This document shows, piece by piece, positions 51,953 through 60,917 of a stretch of 64,000 nucleotides of DNA; the first letter of the stretch is position 1; every line of letters begins with the position of its first letter. The stretch covers positions 60,785 through 124,784 of the forward strand of contig JAOADG010000004.1 in the NCBI GenBank assembly GCA_026417415.1, in the 5' to 3' direction. Source of the stretch: a bacterium. GTDB taxonomy: Bacteria > Electryoneota > JAOADG01. The notes beneath the pieces were generated by a model. It saw only the letters and a list, made by a program, of their open reading frames with translations. It was not told the origin of the DNA and searched no databases. Position numbers and translations under genes: made by a program.

Positions 51953-52504
51953 ATGAAAGGCCGTGAACGTCTGCTGTGGTTGTTGTTAATTGTGATTTTA
52001 TTCGGTTTGATTGGTTATGGTGGTTACAATACCTTCAAAACTTCAAAAAAAATCACTGCACTCAAGTTGGAAAATGAGCAACTAAAAATTATTGGTACAG
52101 ATCCGAAACTTCAAAAAGAAGTTGAAACGTTGGAAAATAATTTGGCGAAAAGAATGGCGTTCGTTTTTCAACAAGGACCCAAAGATCCATTGAATTTATT
52201 AGAAGTGGTAAGAACAAGAAATTTCTTACAGAAACTTGGTATCAAAGGTAGTTTAGAAGATGAAAACAAAATGCGTCTGACCACTACTTTTCTGAATTCC
52301 AATGGAAATCGTGCTGCGATTATTAAAAAAGGTACCACTTCCCGTGTAGTTGCTCCGGGTGATGTGATTGATGGTTATACTGTTGCTGATATTACAGAAC
52401 GAAGAGTTACTCTGGAACGTGGTGGACAGCGGATTCAGCTACAAAACGAACTTTCACCGGAAACGATTTTTGAAATGGAGATTATGCAACGGATGAATTA
52501 TTAA
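51953..52504 (+). CDS. PilP/GspC-slot protein with N-terminal membrane helix
   Basis: 183 residues. Sits where pilP is expected, but it begins with a membrane helix (RLLWLLLIVILFGLIGYGGY) and a coiled coil instead of a lipoprotein signal. The C-terminal domain AAIIKKGTTSRVVAPGDVIDGYTVADITERRVTLERGGQRIQL has the small beta-barrel pattern shared by PilP and the GspC HR domain that docks to the secretin N0 domain. I read it as a GspC-like variant of PilP. GAGG just upstream of the ATG. Confidence 0.8.
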   Translation: MKGRERLLWLLLIVILFGLIGYGGYNTFKTSKKITALKLENEQLKIIGTDPKLQKEVETLENNLAKRMAFVFQQGPKDPLNLLEVVRTRNFLQKLGIKGSLEDENKMRLTTTFLNSNGNRAAIIKKGTTSRVVAPGDVIDGYTVADITERRVTLERGGQRIQLQNELSPETIFEMEIMQRMNY

Positions 52505-52595
52505 ACGTTGCATTCCAAATTTTAATGACTTGTCAGAAAACTAAAGGATTTACTGGCAAACAACTCAATTTGAAAGCTAACGAGTCGGAGAACAT

Positions 52596-54023
52596 ATGAA
52601 GCATTGTATTTCCCGTCAAATCAATTCGACCCTTGTCGTCGGACTGTTCATTTTTATCCTGTTTGGTCAAACAGGGTTGGTTATCGCGGAAACCAATGAT
52701 GCGCGTTTAACGCAAAGGATCACTTTGGATGCCGATGATGCATATTTACCGAATGTGCTCGCAATCATGGCAGAAAAATCCGGTTTTAACATTGTTACCG
52801 GTCCAGGGGTATCTAAAAATGAAAAACTCACCATTAAATTAAAAGATGTCCCAATTGAGGAAGCAATGAATCTTGTTGTCCGTTCTGTGGGACTTTCTTA
52901 TGAGTTGGTGGGGAACAGTTTCCTTGTGGCACAGCCAGAATACATTCGTTCTGATGCAGGACTTACCAGTTATGTATTAAACCTACAGTATGCCGATCCG
53001 CAAGCGGTTAAGCAAATTCTTGCACAGATGAAAGCGACCGTAGAAGTGGATAGTGGTAGCGGAAAAGTCCTTGTTATTGCTTCACCCAAGGTTATGAGTG
53101 AAATTAGACGCGTGGTTGAAGCCATTGATGTACCATCCCTTCAAATTATGTTGGCTACCCGTGTGGTTGAAGTGGCTGTGGAAAATGAAGAAGAGATGGG
53201 GATCAATTGGGGACGATTGTCACCCTTTGAAATGAAAATTGCTGAGGGCGGTGGATCCTCCATTAAAATAGATCGCTTTGATGAATTTGGTGTGTTTTAT
53301 CGTCAACAACCGATCTTTGATTTTGCATTGGATTGGTTGTTGAGACACAACAAAGCAGAAGTGTTGGCAAATTCACAAGTGGCTACAATGAACGGTCGTT
53401 CAGCGGAATTAAGCGTTGTGGATGTATTCCCTTATCTTTACTCTACTACCCAACCAGTATTCAATCCGAATCAAACCAATGCGATTGCTACAGTTCCTAC
53501 AGTCACCTTAGAGCGTGAAGAGGTAGGTGTAAAACTAAAGATTACTCCAAAAGTGAATAGTGATGGATACATTACTACTACGGTCACTTCTGAAGTATCT
53601 TCAATTTTTAGTTTTATTGGTAGAAATCAAGACATTCCTTGGGTGGTCAAAAGACAGGCCACCACTACTATCCGTGTAAAAGATGGCGAATCCATCGTCA
53701 TAGGTGGTTTATTAGGGATAACACGAAAGAATACCAAACATAAAGTTCCATTCCTTGGAGATATTCCATATTTTGGTGGACTTTTCCGACATAGCTCGGA
53801 ATCAGTAAAGAAGACCGATATGATTATTGAAGTGACTCCAACCATATTAAAAGATTCTCAAACCTTTACCATGACACCAAGAGTGCAAAAGGCATACGAT
53901 TATTTGGATCGTGAACTGAGCGGTGAAAACAACGGTACTGAAAATGGTGAAAATATCGAGAATGGAAAAGAAGCACCAAAAGTGGATTATGAGGAAAATG
54001 AAGAAGTAAAACCATCTGAATAA
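52596..54023 (+). CDS. pilQ: PilQ/GspD-type secretin
   Basis: Outer-membrane ring through which the pilus passes. 475 residues with a signal peptide (LVVGLFIFILFGQTGLVIA). N0/STN-like domain (about 40-105, QRITLDADDAYLPNVLAIMAEKSGFNIVTG), N1-type domain (TSYVLNLQYADPQAVKQIL), then the secretin core: LATRVVEVAVENEEEMGINWG, LANSQVATMNGRSAEL, VGVKLKITPKVNSDGYI and GESIVIGGLLGITRKNTKHKVPFLGDIPYFGGLFR. It is short because the AMIN domains of typical PilQ are absent. The C-terminus is Glu/Asn-rich and disordered. The SLBB gene follows 15 bp later. Confidence 0.94.
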   Translation: MKHCISRQINSTLVVGLFIFILFGQTGLVIAETNDARLTQRITLDADDAYLPNVLAIMAEKSGFNIVTGPGVSKNEKLTIKLKDVPIEEAMNLVVRSVGLSYELVGNSFLVAQPEYIRSDAGLTSYVLNLQYADPQAVKQILAQMKATVEVDSGSGKVLVIASPKVMSEIRRVVEAIDVPSLQIMLATRVVEVAVENEEEMGINWGRLSPFEMKIAEGGGSSIKIDRFDEFGVFYRQQPIFDFALDWLLRHNKAEVLANSQVATMNGRSAELSVVDVFPYLYSTTQPVFNPNQTNAIATVPTVTLEREEVGVKLKITPKVNSDGYITTTVTSEVSSIFSFIGRNQDIPWVVKRQATTTIRVKDGESIVIGGLLGITRKNTKHKVPFLGDIPYFGGLFRHSSESVKKTDMIIEVTPTILKDSQTFTMTPRVQKAYDYLDRELSGENNGTENGENIENGKEAPKVDYEENEEVKPSE

Positions 54024-54038
54024 ACGGTTTTCTTACGG

Positions 54039-55664
54039 ATGATTAAATTAGGTTCTTTTCTTTTTTTAATATTCATTTTGGTATATCCGTCTCTTGCACA
54101 AAAGCAAATTGAGATTGATACTCTAAGAAGTAGTTCAACACAGCTCTTTACGCAAAATGTTTTTGAGGGTCCGATTGATCCAGATAAATACATCATCGGA
54201 CCAGGAGACCAGTTAACTTTACAAGTGATCGGTCCCTTAGAAAGTTCTTTGACAATTCTTGTTAGCCCAGAAGGGATTGCCCAAATACCGACGGTTGGCC
54301 AAGTGAATGTGGTGAATAAAACCCTATCTGATGTGGAAAATGCTATTGTAAAGTTAGCACAACCGAAATATCCGAATGCTGAATTAAAGGTGACTTTGCA
54401 AAAAGCACGAATGTTTTATGCGTCCATTAGCGGTGCAGTAAAACGTCCCGGACGGTACACAGTTTCACCTTCATTAAGAGTATCGGATTTGCTAGAATTA
54501 GCAGGGGGTGCTGAATGGAATTTAACACCACCAGATACGACTCCTGATGGTAAAATTATTCGGCTACCTTTAGAAATTGCACCGTTAAGAGGACTGCAAT
54601 TGGTACGTCAAAATGGAAAAGACACTGTTAGAGTGGATATTGAACGTTTTTTCCGATTAGGAGATATTGAGCAGAACCCTTTTTTACTAGATGGCGACCG
54701 TTTGTTTGTTCCGTATTGGACAGATAAAATCGGAACCATTCGCATTGAAGGGGCAGTATATAAACAATTATTGGTACGATATTTGCCCACTGACTATTTA
54801 AGGAACATTTTCAATTTATCGGGTGGGTTGTTGCCGGATGCTCGGGGCGATGTCCAACTCATTCGGTATAATGAAAAAGGTGAAAGAACGGTTCAGACGT
54901 TTTCTCACGAATGGGTTCTTTCAGACGATTTAGGACCCAAGTTACAGCCGAATGATTTTATCTTTGTGCAATACAAAAAAGAAGTTGCAAGGCGTGGTTC
55001 GGTGATTGTTGAGGGCGAGGTACGTTTTCCTGGGGTTTATGCTGTTGATGAAAAGACCATTCGCTTATCAGACATTCTTGAGTTAACCGGCGGTTTTACT
55101 GAAAAAGCCAACTTATCTCAGATTGTAGTGGTACGAAGATCGTTTATGGTACAACCCGATCCTGAATTCAATCGTTTGTATGGGATGGCGCGAGTAGATA
55201 TGAGTTGGAATGAAAATGAGTATTTGAAAGCGAAACGAAGGGATGTAGAACCGAGAATTGTGGTTGATGTACAGAATATTTTGACCCAAGGAAAAGGTTC
55301 TATTCACGATATCGTTCTTTTAGATGGTGACGTAATCCGTGTACCACAAAAAAATTTATCAGTCAAAGTATTGGGTCAAGTTGTGCAACCGGGCCTAATC
55401 CCTTTCAAAGAAAATGAAAATTACAAATACTATATAAAACAAGCAGGTGGGTACACGTTTAAGGCAAGAACAAGTAAAATCCGAATTATCAAAGCCAATT
55501 CTGGGCAATGGCTTAAACCGGGTTCTACAGAAATTGAAGCAGGAGATACCATTTTTATTCCGGAAAAACCTGAAGTTGATTGGTGGGCTTCTTCAAAAGA
55601 TATAATCTCTGTGATTTCTCAAATTGCAACCATAGCATTAGTTATTTATACAATAAATAAATGA
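54039..55664 (+). CDS. SLBB/polysaccharide-export-type periplasmic protein
   Basis: 541 residues. Signal peptide LGSFLFLIFILVYPSLAQ. A Poly_export domain with YIIGPGDQLTLQVIG and SPEGIAQIPTVGQV is followed by SLBB domains (ISGAVKRPGRYTVSPSLRVSDLLELAGG; IRIEGAVYKQL; VIVEGEVRFPGVYAVDEKTIRLSDILELTGG; VKVLGQVVQPGLIPFKENENY). A C-terminal hydrophobic helix (IISVISQIATIALVIYTI) ends the protein, as in Wza-like proteins that cross the outer membrane. No Wzc, polymerase or flippase is nearby; instead it lies between the secretin and the Ig lipoprotein. Either a polysaccharide exit pore linked to pili or a structural collar for the secretin. Confidence 0.88.
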   Translation: MIKLGSFLFLIFILVYPSLAQKQIEIDTLRSSSTQLFTQNVFEGPIDPDKYIIGPGDQLTLQVIGPLESSLTILVSPEGIAQIPTVGQVNVVNKTLSDVENAIVKLAQPKYPNAELKVTLQKARMFYASISGAVKRPGRYTVSPSLRVSDLLELAGGAEWNLTPPDTTPDGKIIRLPLEIAPLRGLQLVRQNGKDTVRVDIERFFRLGDIEQNPFLLDGDRLFVPYWTDKIGTIRIEGAVYKQLLVRYLPTDYLRNIFNLSGGLLPDARGDVQLIRYNEKGERTVQTFSHEWVLSDDLGPKLQPNDFIFVQYKKEVARRGSVIVEGEVRFPGVYAVDEKTIRLSDILELTGGFTEKANLSQIVVVRRSFMVQPDPEFNRLYGMARVDMSWNENEYLKAKRRDVEPRIVVDVQNILTQGKGSIHDIVLLDGDVIRVPQKNLSVKVLGQVVQPGLIPFKENENYKYYIKQAGGYTFKARTSKIRIIKANSGQWLKPGSTEIEAGDTIFIPEKPEVDWWASSKDIISVISQIATIALVIYTINK

Positions 55665-55758
55665 TTTTATACTTTATACATAGTATTTTTCTATTTCAAC
55701 AATTCTTAGGAACACCGAAACAAGTATTTCGGATTGATGAGTTAGGACGGAGGTCTCT

Positions 55759-58700
55759 ATGAAATGGAATTCAATCGTTCTGGTTACCTTACTATTGGCA
55801 TTGCTGTTGGGTAGTTGTGATCGCAATCCTTCCAGTAATCCTGGTGGTGCAGGAACCGGCAACATCGCCTCAACCATCTTAGTTACGGTCGTAGATAGGC
55901 AAGATTATCGTCTTGTAGATTTTCGGCAAGTGACCAAGACATTGGAAATCACTGCTACAGTCACAGATAATCGTGGTGCAGCAATTTCCGGCCATCGTGT
56001 ATTCTTTACTTTAACCAAAAGGCCAACTACTGCAGCATCAATTGGTTATCAAACTGTAGATACGACCAATTCTCAAGGTGTAGTTAAAGCCAATCTTGTG
56101 GTAACCATTGATACCACCGAAACGATTACGGTGACAGCAAGAAGTGCAATTGATGACCGACTGATTGGAACGGGAAGGTTAAACATCATTTTGGCGACGG
56201 ATGTGATTCGTAATTTAACACTGAACATCGATCGCAGTACCATCCAAGTTCGTGAAGGTCAACGAGATTCTGCGAGAGTTACTGCTCGAGTAACTGATTC
56301 TACCGGTGCACCCATTTCAGGTCTCACCATTGCATTTTCTATTGATTCATCGCAATATGCTTCATTGGATGTACCATCAGCAGTAACCAATAACTTTGGT
56401 GAAGCACAAGCGTGGGTACGAACAATTCCCAATCGTTATTTAGATAACATTGGAATTCGTGCGACAATTGTGGGTATGCCAACGAGTTCGCCAGTCGCTT
56501 CCCGAATTGTCTATCTTAATGTACGAGCACTTACTCGGGCTGCGAACATTATGCTTTATTGGGCAAATCCAAATGACACGTTGATTTACATTTATCCCAA
56601 CGAAGTCATCAACAAAACCTTTGTGGTCGTGGTGACGGACTCTTTTGGCGTGGAGTTGCCCAATGTTCCTGTTTACATACGAATTGTGAACAATGGAATC
56701 GGATCCATTCCACAGATTTTAAGAACAGGTGCAACGGGTAGGGACTCAATTACATGGTCAAACAATGGAATGACAGGTTGGACCTATATTCGTGGTTCTA
56801 TCGTCCCAGAAACTATGGGCAAAATTGGTTCATCTGAACCCGGTCCAGTGAGAAATGGCAATCAAACCGTTGCAAGTGTTGGTTCTAAACTTCCATCTAT
56901 ACTCGAACCGGAATACTACTATCCACTACTTGGTGAAGATGCTATGGATGCGCAAATTCAATTAGAAGTGCGTCAATTCCCATCCATTTCACCAACGTTA
57001 CAAATGGCATTCGTCGGCGGAAATGCGATCTATGCTACAGGTAATGATTCATTAACGATAAGCATTTTGCTAAGAGATGGTCTTAATCAAGGTATTCCCA
57101 ATGCAACCGTGAATTTGCAAGCAGCATACGGTGCGATTCCCTCTTCGGTAACGACCGATATTAGTGGTGCAGCGGTGGTGTATTTACGCGATATGGGACA
57201 AACCACACCTGACACGGGTGCTTTGATTACTGCAAGGTACAATGTCGGAAACGTTACCAATAATATTCGTTATTTTATCCGACCGTTACAAAGTTTAGGT
57301 GGAATAAGAATTTCGGGTAGAGATCAAGTCATTGTTAATCCAACGGATAGCGTTCAGTTTAACGCTCAAGTTTGGTTAGAAAATGGCGATCCCGCTTATG
57401 ATGGTACAAGAGTAAGGTGGTTTGTTGTTGGTAGAGGTCGGTTTGTCCAGACCTTAACCTTTGTGAGCAGTGGCTCTGCTGTCAATTATCTCCAATTGAA
57501 TCAAGGGCTGGGAACGGATACCATCCGTGCGATGGCTTTTACTGAAACGGATACAGTAACAGCTGAAACCTATTTGGTCCGCCGAACGGGTCAACCCAAT
57601 TCAATCATCTGTGCACCCAGAAATGGTCAACTCACGGTTAATGGTCCACCGCTACTGGTTACAGCAGTTGTTCGTGATTCTGCGGGCAACGTCATTGCTA
57701 ACCATCCTGTTACATGGGGTACAAGTGTTGGAACCATAACCTTTGCAGGATTTGATGATGTAGGAAACTCAACAGCGTTATTAAGCGCTAGTGGAGCAAA
57801 TGCTTCCAGTGGATTTTACTGGGGCGTTACCACCAACAACATTTCTGACTCCGTAGGTTTCCAAATTTTAGCCGATAACCCAAGAACATTGCGATTAAGT
57901 GCTGATTCACTTCGCATTCAAGTTCGTGGAACAGGTGGTTATGAACACACCATCATTCGTGGTATGGTACGTGATGGTTATGGAAATGCGGTATCTGAAG
58001 GGGTACCTGTTCGATTTACCATTATCAATGGAAACTTGTTCGGACCATTGCCAGAAAACAGACCGTACTTCTCGCAACTGGGTATTCAAACGGTGGATGT
58101 TCGTACTGCCGGTAATGGAGAAGCAGCAGTCACCTTATCCTCAGGGAACAGACCCGGTGCGGTGTTGATTGAAGCAGCGGTTCTTGATTCAATCGGTGGT
58201 TCAAGTATAGGTATTGTAGCTTCACTATCCAACGTGCAAGTGGTGGCGGGACCTCCTGCCTATATTACGGTCAGTTGGGATCGTGATAATGGTACTGCCA
58301 TTGGTGGTGGTATTTGGCGAACCAGTGCATCTGCTTTGGTTACCGACTTGTACACCAATCCAGTGGCGAATAATATTGCGGTGGCCTTTAGTGTGGAACC
58401 TGTTGGAATTGCTTCTATTGATGCAGGTTCAACGGGTAATTTAAATCCAAACGGTCAATCTGAACCCGGTAAAGCATACACCTACCTTACCTTCCACGGT
58501 TCTTATACCTTGGATACCGTTACTGTTACAGCCCGTTGCCAGAGTAGAGACACTTTGGGTTCAATCATTCAGGTTTCTGGAAGTCGGCGTGAAGCGTTAC
58601 CATTGTTTAATGGTCGTCTTCAACTTAACGTTCAACCCAGAAACTTCCATTTTGATGTAAACAATACTGACCGTGCATGGCATATGGCTTGGGCGATTGT

Positions 58701-59055
58701 ACAAGACGGTTACGGGCACTTAGTATCAAGAGCACCAGTGATTTTTGAAGTACAACGTGGACGATTGTTTGCCACTCAAGCAAACGCGGTTGCACCACCC
58801 AATGGTACAAACGCACTAGTACCTGCAAGAAGAAGAACTGGGAATTATCCGGGATATACAGACCCGAATGGTCCGGGTGCAGCTACCTTGTATATCGGTG
58901 CAACTGGTCCAAGATTATCAGCTAATCCACCTACCGGTGAAGTGTTCTTAGATCCACAAACACTAGAATCGAATAGTGAAGTCAATGCTTATGTTGAAGG
59001 ATATTCCAATATCACTTCACAGCGTGTGGTGGTTTATTATCAACGACGTCAATAG
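55759..59055 (+). CDS. Giant Ig-repeat lipoprotein in the pilus cluster
   Basis: 1098 residues with a lipoprotein signal (IVLVTLLLALLLGSC, acylated Cys about residue 20) and a Gly/Ser/Asn linker. The rest is at least eight invasin/Big-type Ig-like domains, with recurring patterns such as ATVTDNRGAAISGHRVFFTL, ARVTDSTGAPISGLTIAFSI, LRDGLNQGIPNATVNLQA, VVRDSAGNVIANHPVTWGT, MVRDGYGNAVSEGVPVRFTI and IVQDGYGHLVSRAPVIFEV. This makes a long rigid surface rod. GGAGG six bases before the ATG. Positioned between the SLBB gene and pilB, so it may be an adhesin delivered or anchored by the system, or a surface stalk around the pore. No enzymatic domain. Confidence 0.88.
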   Translation: MKWNSIVLVTLLLALLLGSCDRNPSSNPGGAGTGNIASTILVTVVDRQDYRLVDFRQVTKTLEITATVTDNRGAAISGHRVFFTLTKRPTTAASIGYQTVDTTNSQGVVKANLVVTIDTTETITVTARSAIDDRLIGTGRLNIILATDVIRNLTLNIDRSTIQVREGQRDSARVTARVTDSTGAPISGLTIAFSIDSSQYASLDVPSAVTNNFGEAQAWVRTIPNRYLDNIGIRATIVGMPTSSPVASRIVYLNVRALTRAANIMLYWANPNDTLIYIYPNEVINKTFVVVVTDSFGVELPNVPVYIRIVNNGIGSIPQILRTGATGRDSITWSNNGMTGWTYIRGSIVPETMGKIGSSEPGPVRNGNQTVASVGSKLPSILEPEYYYPLLGEDAMDAQIQLEVRQFPSISPTLQMAFVGGNAIYATGNDSLTISILLRDGLNQGIPNATVNLQAAYGAIPSSVTTDISGAAVVYLRDMGQTTPDTGALITARYNVGNVTNNIRYFIRPLQSLGGIRISGRDQVIVNPTDSVQFNAQVWLENGDPAYDGTRVRWFVVGRGRFVQTLTFVSSGSAVNYLQLNQGLGTDTIRAMAFTETDTVTAETYLVRRTGQPNSIICAPRNGQLTVNGPPLLVTAVVRDSAGNVIANHPVTWGTSVGTITFAGFDDVGNSTALLSASGANASSGFYWGVTTNNISDSVGFQILADNPRTLRLSADSLRIQVRGTGGYEHTIIRGMVRDGYGNAVSEGVPVRFTIINGNLFGPLPENRPYFSQLGIQTVDVRTAGNGEAAVTLSSGNRPGAVLIEAAVLDSIGGSSIGIVASLSNVQVVAGPPAYITVSWDRDNGTAIGGGIWRTSASALVTDLYTNPVANNIAVAFSVEPVGIASIDAGSTGNLNPNGQSEPGKAYTYLTFHGSYTLDTVTVTARCQSRDTLGSIIQVSGSRREALPLFNGRLQLNVQPRNFHFDVNNTDRAWHMAWAIVQDGYGHLVSRAPVIFEVQRGRLFATQANAVAPPNGTNALVPARRRTGNYPGYTDPNGPGAATLYIGATGPRLSANPPTGEVFLDPQTLESNSEVNAYVEGYSNITSQRVVVYYQRRQ

Positions 59056-59104
59056 TAGATTAGGATTGAAATCTATTCAATCTATAGTATCGTAGGTTAA
59101 ACAT

Positions 59105-59133
59105 AGTGGGGCACCACCTATAGGTGCCCCACT
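59105..59133. terminator. Hairpin after the Ig lipoprotein gene
   Basis: Perfect 11-bp GC-rich stem AGTGGGGCACC / GGTGCCCCACT with loop ACCTATA, 50 bp after the stop. No T run follows, so it may slow transcription or protect the upstream mRNA rather than terminate fully before pilB. Confidence 0.6.
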
Positions 59134-59160
59134 GCGAATCGAAATTTAGAAGATACAAAT

Positions 59161-60870
59161 ATGTTTGAAAAACTTGGCGAAATCCTTGTACGAGAAAAAC
59201 TTCTAACTCAAGAGCAACTCGGCAGAGCATTAGCAGAACAAAAAAATCAGCGCGGTAAGAAAATAGGTGAAATCCTAATCAGTTTAGGATATGCCGTTGA
59301 AGAGACGATAGCAAAAGGTTTAGCTGAACAAAGCGATCGTGAATACTATCCGCCAGACAAACTTCTTGAAGCAAAAGAAGAAGTATTGAATCTTGTTCCA
59401 GAAGCATTTGCAAAAGAGCACTCCGTTCTTCCGATAATGAGTGTGAATGGCGAACTGATTGTTGCAATGTCTGACCCCGATGATATTGCTGCAGAAGATG
59501 GATTAAAGAAATTGCTTAATCAACCGATCCGCCCTGTTCTTTCTTCAAGCGCAGCAATCCGCAATGCAATTGATCAGTTGTACGTTCGTATTCGAAAAAG
59601 AGGCGAAGTAAAAGAAACCATTGGTGAACTCCAGTTCTTTGCTGAAGCGGACTCGGATGATGAATCCATGGTGGATATGACCAAGGCACAATCTTCTGAG
59701 GCAGATGCCCCGATTGTGAAATTGGTGAATCTGATCATTGGTGAAGCATTAAAAGAACGTGCAACCGATATCCACATTGAAGTGCAAGGTGAAAGAGTTG
59801 CAGTTCGCTACCGTATTGACGGTGTACTTCAAGAAGTTATGAGTCCACCAAAAGCTTCCCACGCAGGTATCGTTTCAAGAATTAAAATTCTTTCAAAATT
59901 GAACATTGCTGAACGACGTCTGCCGCAAGATGGAAGATTTTCCATAAAATCACCGGAAAAAGAAGTGGACGTACGTGTTAGTATTCTTCCTACGGTAAAC
60001 GGTGAAAAAGTGGTATTGAGATTATTGGATAAAACAAGTTTCTCAATGGATCTAACTTCACTTGGTTTCGAGGAAGAAGAATTAAAAATCTTTAGGCGTA
60101 CGATTAAACAACCTTATGGAATGGTGATCGTATCAGGACCTACGGGTTCAGGTAAATCAACGACCTTGTATGCTTCATTAAAAGACATTTTATCTTCTGA
60201 AGACAATATCACCACGGTGGAAGATCCTGTAGAATACCAACTTCCTGGTATTAATCAAGTTCAAATCAAAGAAAAGATCGGGTTAACATTCGCTGCGACC
60301 TTAAGATCAATTTTACGTCAAGACCCAGATAAATTGTTAATCGGTGAAATTCGAGATGAAGAAACAGCAGATATTGCAGTTAAATTCTCATTAACAGGTC
60401 ATATCGTATTTTCAACCTTACATGCCAATGATGCACCTTCAACCATTACACGTTTAATTGATATTGGAATTCCTCCATTCTTAGTTGGCTCTTCATTATT
60501 GTTGGTGATGGCACAACGTTTGGTAAGAAGAATCTGTACTCATTGTAAAACCGAGTACCATCCTGATCCATATGAATTAGAAATGTTAAATGCTACACCA
60601 CAAGAATTGGCAAGAATTCCAAAATTCTTTTATGGAAGAGGTTGCGTACATTGTAGAAATACAGGATATTATGGACGAATAGGTATCTTTGAATTGTTGC
60701 GTGTTACACCAAGAATACGACAAATGATATTTGATAATCAAAATCAAGAAGCAATACGTCAAGCAGCATTAGAAGAAGGATTGGTGACATTACGAGCAAG
60801 TGGAATAACGAAAATTGCAAGAGGAATTACTACGATACGTGAATTGCTGCGAGTGACTACACAAGATTAA
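59161..60870 (+). CDS. pilB: PilB/GspE-type assembly ATPase
   Basis: 569 residues. The motor that drives pilus extension. N-terminal GspE_N/MshEN domain (about 1-150, LGEILVREKLLTQEQLGRALAEQ and SLGYAVEETIAKGLAEQ). The ATPase core has Walker A GPTGSGKSTT (326-335), Asp box ITTVEDPVEYQLPGI, Walker B in ILRQDPDKLLIGEIRDEETA and His box SLTGHIVFSTLHANDA. A tetracysteine zinc site is at CTHCKTEYH ... CVHCRNTGYYGR (about 458-500). Pairs with PilC downstream and opposes PilT upstream in the cluster. Confidence 0.96.
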   Translation: MFEKLGEILVREKLLTQEQLGRALAEQKNQRGKKIGEILISLGYAVEETIAKGLAEQSDREYYPPDKLLEAKEEVLNLVPEAFAKEHSVLPIMSVNGELIVAMSDPDDIAAEDGLKKLLNQPIRPVLSSSAAIRNAIDQLYVRIRKRGEVKETIGELQFFAEADSDDESMVDMTKAQSSEADAPIVKLVNLIIGEALKERATDIHIEVQGERVAVRYRIDGVLQEVMSPPKASHAGIVSRIKILSKLNIAERRLPQDGRFSIKSPEKEVDVRVSILPTVNGEKVVLRLLDKTSFSMDLTSLGFEEEELKIFRRTIKQPYGMVIVSGPTGSGKSTTLYASLKDILSSEDNITTVEDPVEYQLPGINQVQIKEKIGLTFAATLRSILRQDPDKLLIGEIRDEETADIAVKFSLTGHIVFSTLHANDAPSTITRLIDIGIPPFLVGSSLLLVMAQRLVRRICTHCKTEYHPDPYELEMLNATPQELARIPKFFYGRGCVHCRNTGYYGRIGIFELLRVTPRIRQMIFDNQNQEAIRQAALEEGLVTLRASGITKIARGITTIRELLRVTTQD

Positions 60871-60917
60871 CGATTTTGTTTAATCGGAATTTTTAAGCTG
60901 TTAGGATAGGAGCAGGA

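Noticed and set aside
55759-59055. Ig-repeat gene considered as DNA-level tandem repeats or a CRISPR-like array
   Set aside because: Domains are similar at protein level only; no near-identical DNA repeat units or constant spacers are visible here or elsewhere in the window.
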